Source of the DNA: Ricinus communis
Taxonomy: Eukaryota > Streptophyta > Magnoliopsida > Malpighiales > Euphorbiaceae
Assembly (NCBI RefSeq): GCF_019578655.1
Contig: NC_063263.1
Span: 13,329,001-13,393,000, forward strand
Reading direction: 5' to 3'
Length of the DNA stretch: 64,000 nt
Below the pieces are notes generated by a model. The model searched no databases. It had not been told where the DNA came from and saw only the letters and a list, made by a program, of their open reading frames with translations. Position numbers and translations under genes: made by a program. Numbering within the stretch: the first letter of the stretch is position 1; the number at the start of each line of letters is the position of its first letter. Shown in pieces: positions 61,796-64,000 of this stretch.

Positions 61796-61977
61796 TTAGT
61801 GTTGCTGTACTGGCGGTTCTAGCAGCGTCAATGGTGGTGTTGCCTTTACTGCTACCTCCGCTCCCTCCTCCTCCTTTACTGCTTCTGTTCTTTCCAGTTG
61901 GAATTATGGCTGCTTTGATGTTCTTGGCTTTGTCGCCTGCTGATACTGCTGGAAATCTTGTTGACCTTACTGTATAA
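61774..61977 (+). CDS. ORGAN SIZE RELATED (ARGOS/OSR)-like small membrane protein
   Basis: Intronless, 67 residues. It carries the OSR domain: two hydrophobic helices separated by a proline-rich turn, here LPLLLPPLPPPPLLLLFFP (residues 23-41), then VGIMAALMFLALSP. Arabidopsis ARGOS, ARL and OSR1 share this PLPPPP core; they are endoplasmic-reticulum membrane proteins that promote organ growth and dampen ethylene response. The N-terminal part before the first helix is very short (MVRCFG), whereas many relatives have 20-60 residues. An overlapping ORF in another frame begins at 61724 and ends inside this gene, so the start deserves checking. Upstream in-frame codons lack an ATG within the nearest 75 bases. 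Confidence 0.85.
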   Translation: MVRCFGLVSVAVLAVLAASMVVLPLLLPPLPPPPLLLLFFPVGIMAALMFLALSPADTAGNLVDLTV

Positions 61978-62290
61978 TAAGATTGGATTGTACTGTCTAA
62001 AATGCATGCGATTAATGGTACATTTCGAGTTAAATTTTCATTGCTATTAGTTTGTATATCAGCTCTATTTTCATGGTTAATGCAATTGGCAGAGCCTCAA
62101 ATTCTGGGTTCTTTCTGTCTTGTATTAAAAATACAATTGGCAGAGCCTCAAATGATATTATTTAATAATGAGTAATCCTCTTTAAACAACCGATGATAAT
62201 ACATCAACATCTTGCACAAAATTATCCCATTTCAACAATACAATTCTGGAGTAAAAGTTGAACTAGTTTTCTACTAATTATTAGTAATCT
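61978..62290. other. Convergent spacer between OSR and GLR genes
   Basis: Contains both 3' UTRs. A 20-base exact direct repeat, CAATTGGCAGAGCCTCAAAT, occurs at 62083-62102 and 62134-62153. Nothing else stands out. Confidence 0.7.
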
Positions 62291-63921
62291 TCACGTGTTA
62301 TTGCAGCTGTCAAATGGCAAGTATCTTTCTTGATTAGGGTCAGTAAGCTCAATAATGAGCATAGCATCATGTGTAGATGCTAGTACATTTGAAAGATTGG
62401 GACCAATATCCTCTTCTGCAGAAGAAGAAGAAGAAGAAGAAGAAGAAGAAGAAGAAGAAAAAGGTGCCCGTTGCTCTGTAATTAAATCTGTCTGAATTGA
62501 ATAGGTAGATGGACTTGGTTCACCAATAACAGGAAGAGTAATGCCACTTTCATCATTTACTGCGTCTTTGAAAAGGTTAAGCAAATCAAGAAATCTTCTT
62601 CTCCATGTTGGAACAACTCCAGAATCAGAAGGCATCCAGACTTCCTTGTTTTGGTATATAAACGTAGCAATGTATATAATTAGAGCAAAAAATGAAACTA
62701 TTCCAGCAATCAAGAACAGTCCCCAGAAACTATTAAGACCAAGCCTATTTAAAGGAGCTGAGCTGCTACGATCTGGACAAGTAGCCTTTGTGCCAAACCA
62801 TCTTCCCTCTATTTCCCTGATTTTTTCTCCTTGTGTCACTTTTAAAATAGCCCTGGATATATCTGGTGCTAGAGGAGAACCTTTAGGAAAGACCTGAAAG
62901 TTAAGAACCGATCAAGTCTAGTGGTACTAAAGTCTATCTGCAGGCTATGAGTTTACAAATTGGAAATCCAGTCGGACTCAAGCCCAATTGAAAATAATAA
63001 TAACAGAAAAATACATGAGAAATTTAGCAGTAAGTACATTTATAATTGATAAAGAGAAGGAACTCACAAAGCCAAGACCGTCGGTGTTAAATTTTTCAAT
63101 GTTGGATGTGCTTTTCCATCGCGTAGTTTTCAACATTGAAGTGGGTTCAACCAAAGTATACTTGGAGCAATTCTGTGCAAGAATGAGATGTATAGAAGTT
63201 GGTTCTTCAAAAGCAGCAGCTATCCCTCCATTTTTTATTCCTTTAGAAAGAAGTTGATCACATTCTTCAGCAGATTTATATGGAACAAGCTTGGAATCAT
63301 CAAAACCCAAGCTTTTCAATGTTGTCGGCACAAAAGCACCCTGTTGATAGCCTACATTTTCTCCCTTTCTGATGAGCTCATCTAAGGTGGTAACACTAGG
63401 TTGGAGCTGTTGAATTGTTAGAAAGCTTGATAAACTTGCAGTGTAGCTTTGAGTGAGTATTAGTCCAACAAAACACCATATGATTACCACCACTCTTGCT
63501 GAGTTGCTCACCACTCTCTCCCCTGCAATTATAGAAAAATACTCGACACATTTCACTCTCTTCATTGAATTGTTACTAAATGAAAAAACGAGTGAGAGAA
63601 ATTACCATGAGCAAAGACCATGGTCGAGACGGAAAACCAGAAGCTAGTGCTAACTTGTTGAGAAGGTGGTCCGCGAAAATCTTCATTGATTCTGTGTTCA
63701 AGAACCCATACCACAAAAGCGATGAAGAAAAATAAACACAAGGTGGCCACCCAAAGGTCCCATGTCAATGGCTTCAAGAAAACCCAAGCTTTTCTGCTAT
63801 AATCATCTGTAATTGGCACTATCATTGTCATTCGCCCTGATTCCATGTAAGGTAGAGTAAAGTCTATATATGAGGATCTGTTAGCCACAATTGATATATC
63901 TCCCACAGCAGCATCATAGTT
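62291..63921 (-). CDS. Glutamate receptor-like channel, GLR2-type, C-terminal part (5' end outside window)
   Basis: Plasma-membrane ligand-gated cation channel of the plant GLR family. Three 3' exons are in the window, high to low: 63921-63606, 63522-63068, 62893-62291; their phases join cleanly, giving 457 residues to the TGA stop. The first exon here starts NYDAAVGDISIVANRS in the S1 ligand-binding lobe. It is followed by M1 (WVATLCLFFFIAFVVWVLEH), the pore loop (STSFWFSVSTMVFAHGE) and M3 with SYTASLSSFL, the counterpart of the animal SYTANLAAF gate. Then come S2, M4 (FWGLFLIAGIVSFFALIIYI) and a cytosolic tail holding a run of about 13 serines. The upstream intron passes the right edge, so the receptor N-terminal domain lies beyond. 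A GLR2 clade assignment is likely from the M4 and tail pattern but not certain. Confidence 0.92.
62420..62458 (-). repeat. (TCT)13 coding microsatellite, poly-Ser in GLR tail
   Basis: Thirteen TCT codons read on the minus strand, in the cytosolic tail after M4. Probably length-variable between individuals. Confidence 0.93.
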
Positions 63922-64000
63922 CTGTTCATAAGAAGAAGAAAAAAATTGCTCACTAGTCTTGTACACTTGAAGGGTTTACTTACAAAAAAGAAACTAGAAG

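Noticed and set aside
62541..62897. 118-codon plus-strand ORF opposite the GLR gene
   Set aside because: Antisense shadow of the last GLR exon, whose minus-strand reading is clearly conserved.

Overview
This is a nuclear segment of a eudicot plant genome. Genes carry many short introns with GT-AG borders, intergenic DNA is AT-rich with TA and CT microsatellites, and all recognised proteins are plant families (KEG, PATROL1, class II TGA factor, VQ protein, plant GLR, OSR/ARGOS, plant mTERF). A rosid is likely; I cannot name the species from sequence alone. Exon borders were placed by hand by following conserved protein sequence across GT-AG (once GC-AG) sites. For each multi-exon gene complete in the window the summed exon lengths are a multiple of three.

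Layout. 1-4.9 kb: an intronless mTERF gene flanked on both sides by related copies of one non-coding segment that contains a decayed RNase H-like relic; this looks like a unit of a tandem duplication running off the left edge. 5.0-17.3 kb: a 26-exon PATROL1 (Munc13-like, DUF810) gene. 18.0-19.9 kb: cyclophilin CYP22. 21.2-22.4 kb: complex I subunit B14 (NDUFA6-like, LYR family). 23.4-29.3 kb, minus: a class II TGA bZIP factor with an N-terminal extension. 33.0-35.3 kb, minus: GINS subunit PSF3. 35.3-39.8 kb: AT-rich DNA holding one doubtful short transcription unit. 39.9-40.3 kb: a SIB1-like VQ protein. 43.5-52.7 kb: the E3 ligase KEEP ON GOING (RING, kinase, ankyrin, HERC2-like repeats). 54.0-57.4 kb, minus: a Nudix hydrolase. 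61.8 kb: an OSR/ARGOS-like small membrane protein. 62.3 kb to the right edge, minus: the 3' part of a GLR2-type glutamate receptor-like channel.

The genes are independent nuclear transcription units and I see no operon or gene cluster. Several act in related processes: PATROL1 and KEG in endomembrane traffic and ABA or stomatal responses; TGA, SIB1-like VQ and KEG in defence or hormone signalling; B14, and possibly mTERF, in organelles. Nothing in the window convincingly amounts to an undescribed biological system. The best leads are local: a duplicated 3' splice site in the Nudix gene, a GC-AG intron in KEG, an as-1-like element ahead of a TATA box and a short unrecognised ORF, an internal start in the TGA gene that matches the Arabidopsis TGA2 N-terminus, and an upstream ORF overlapping the OSR start.
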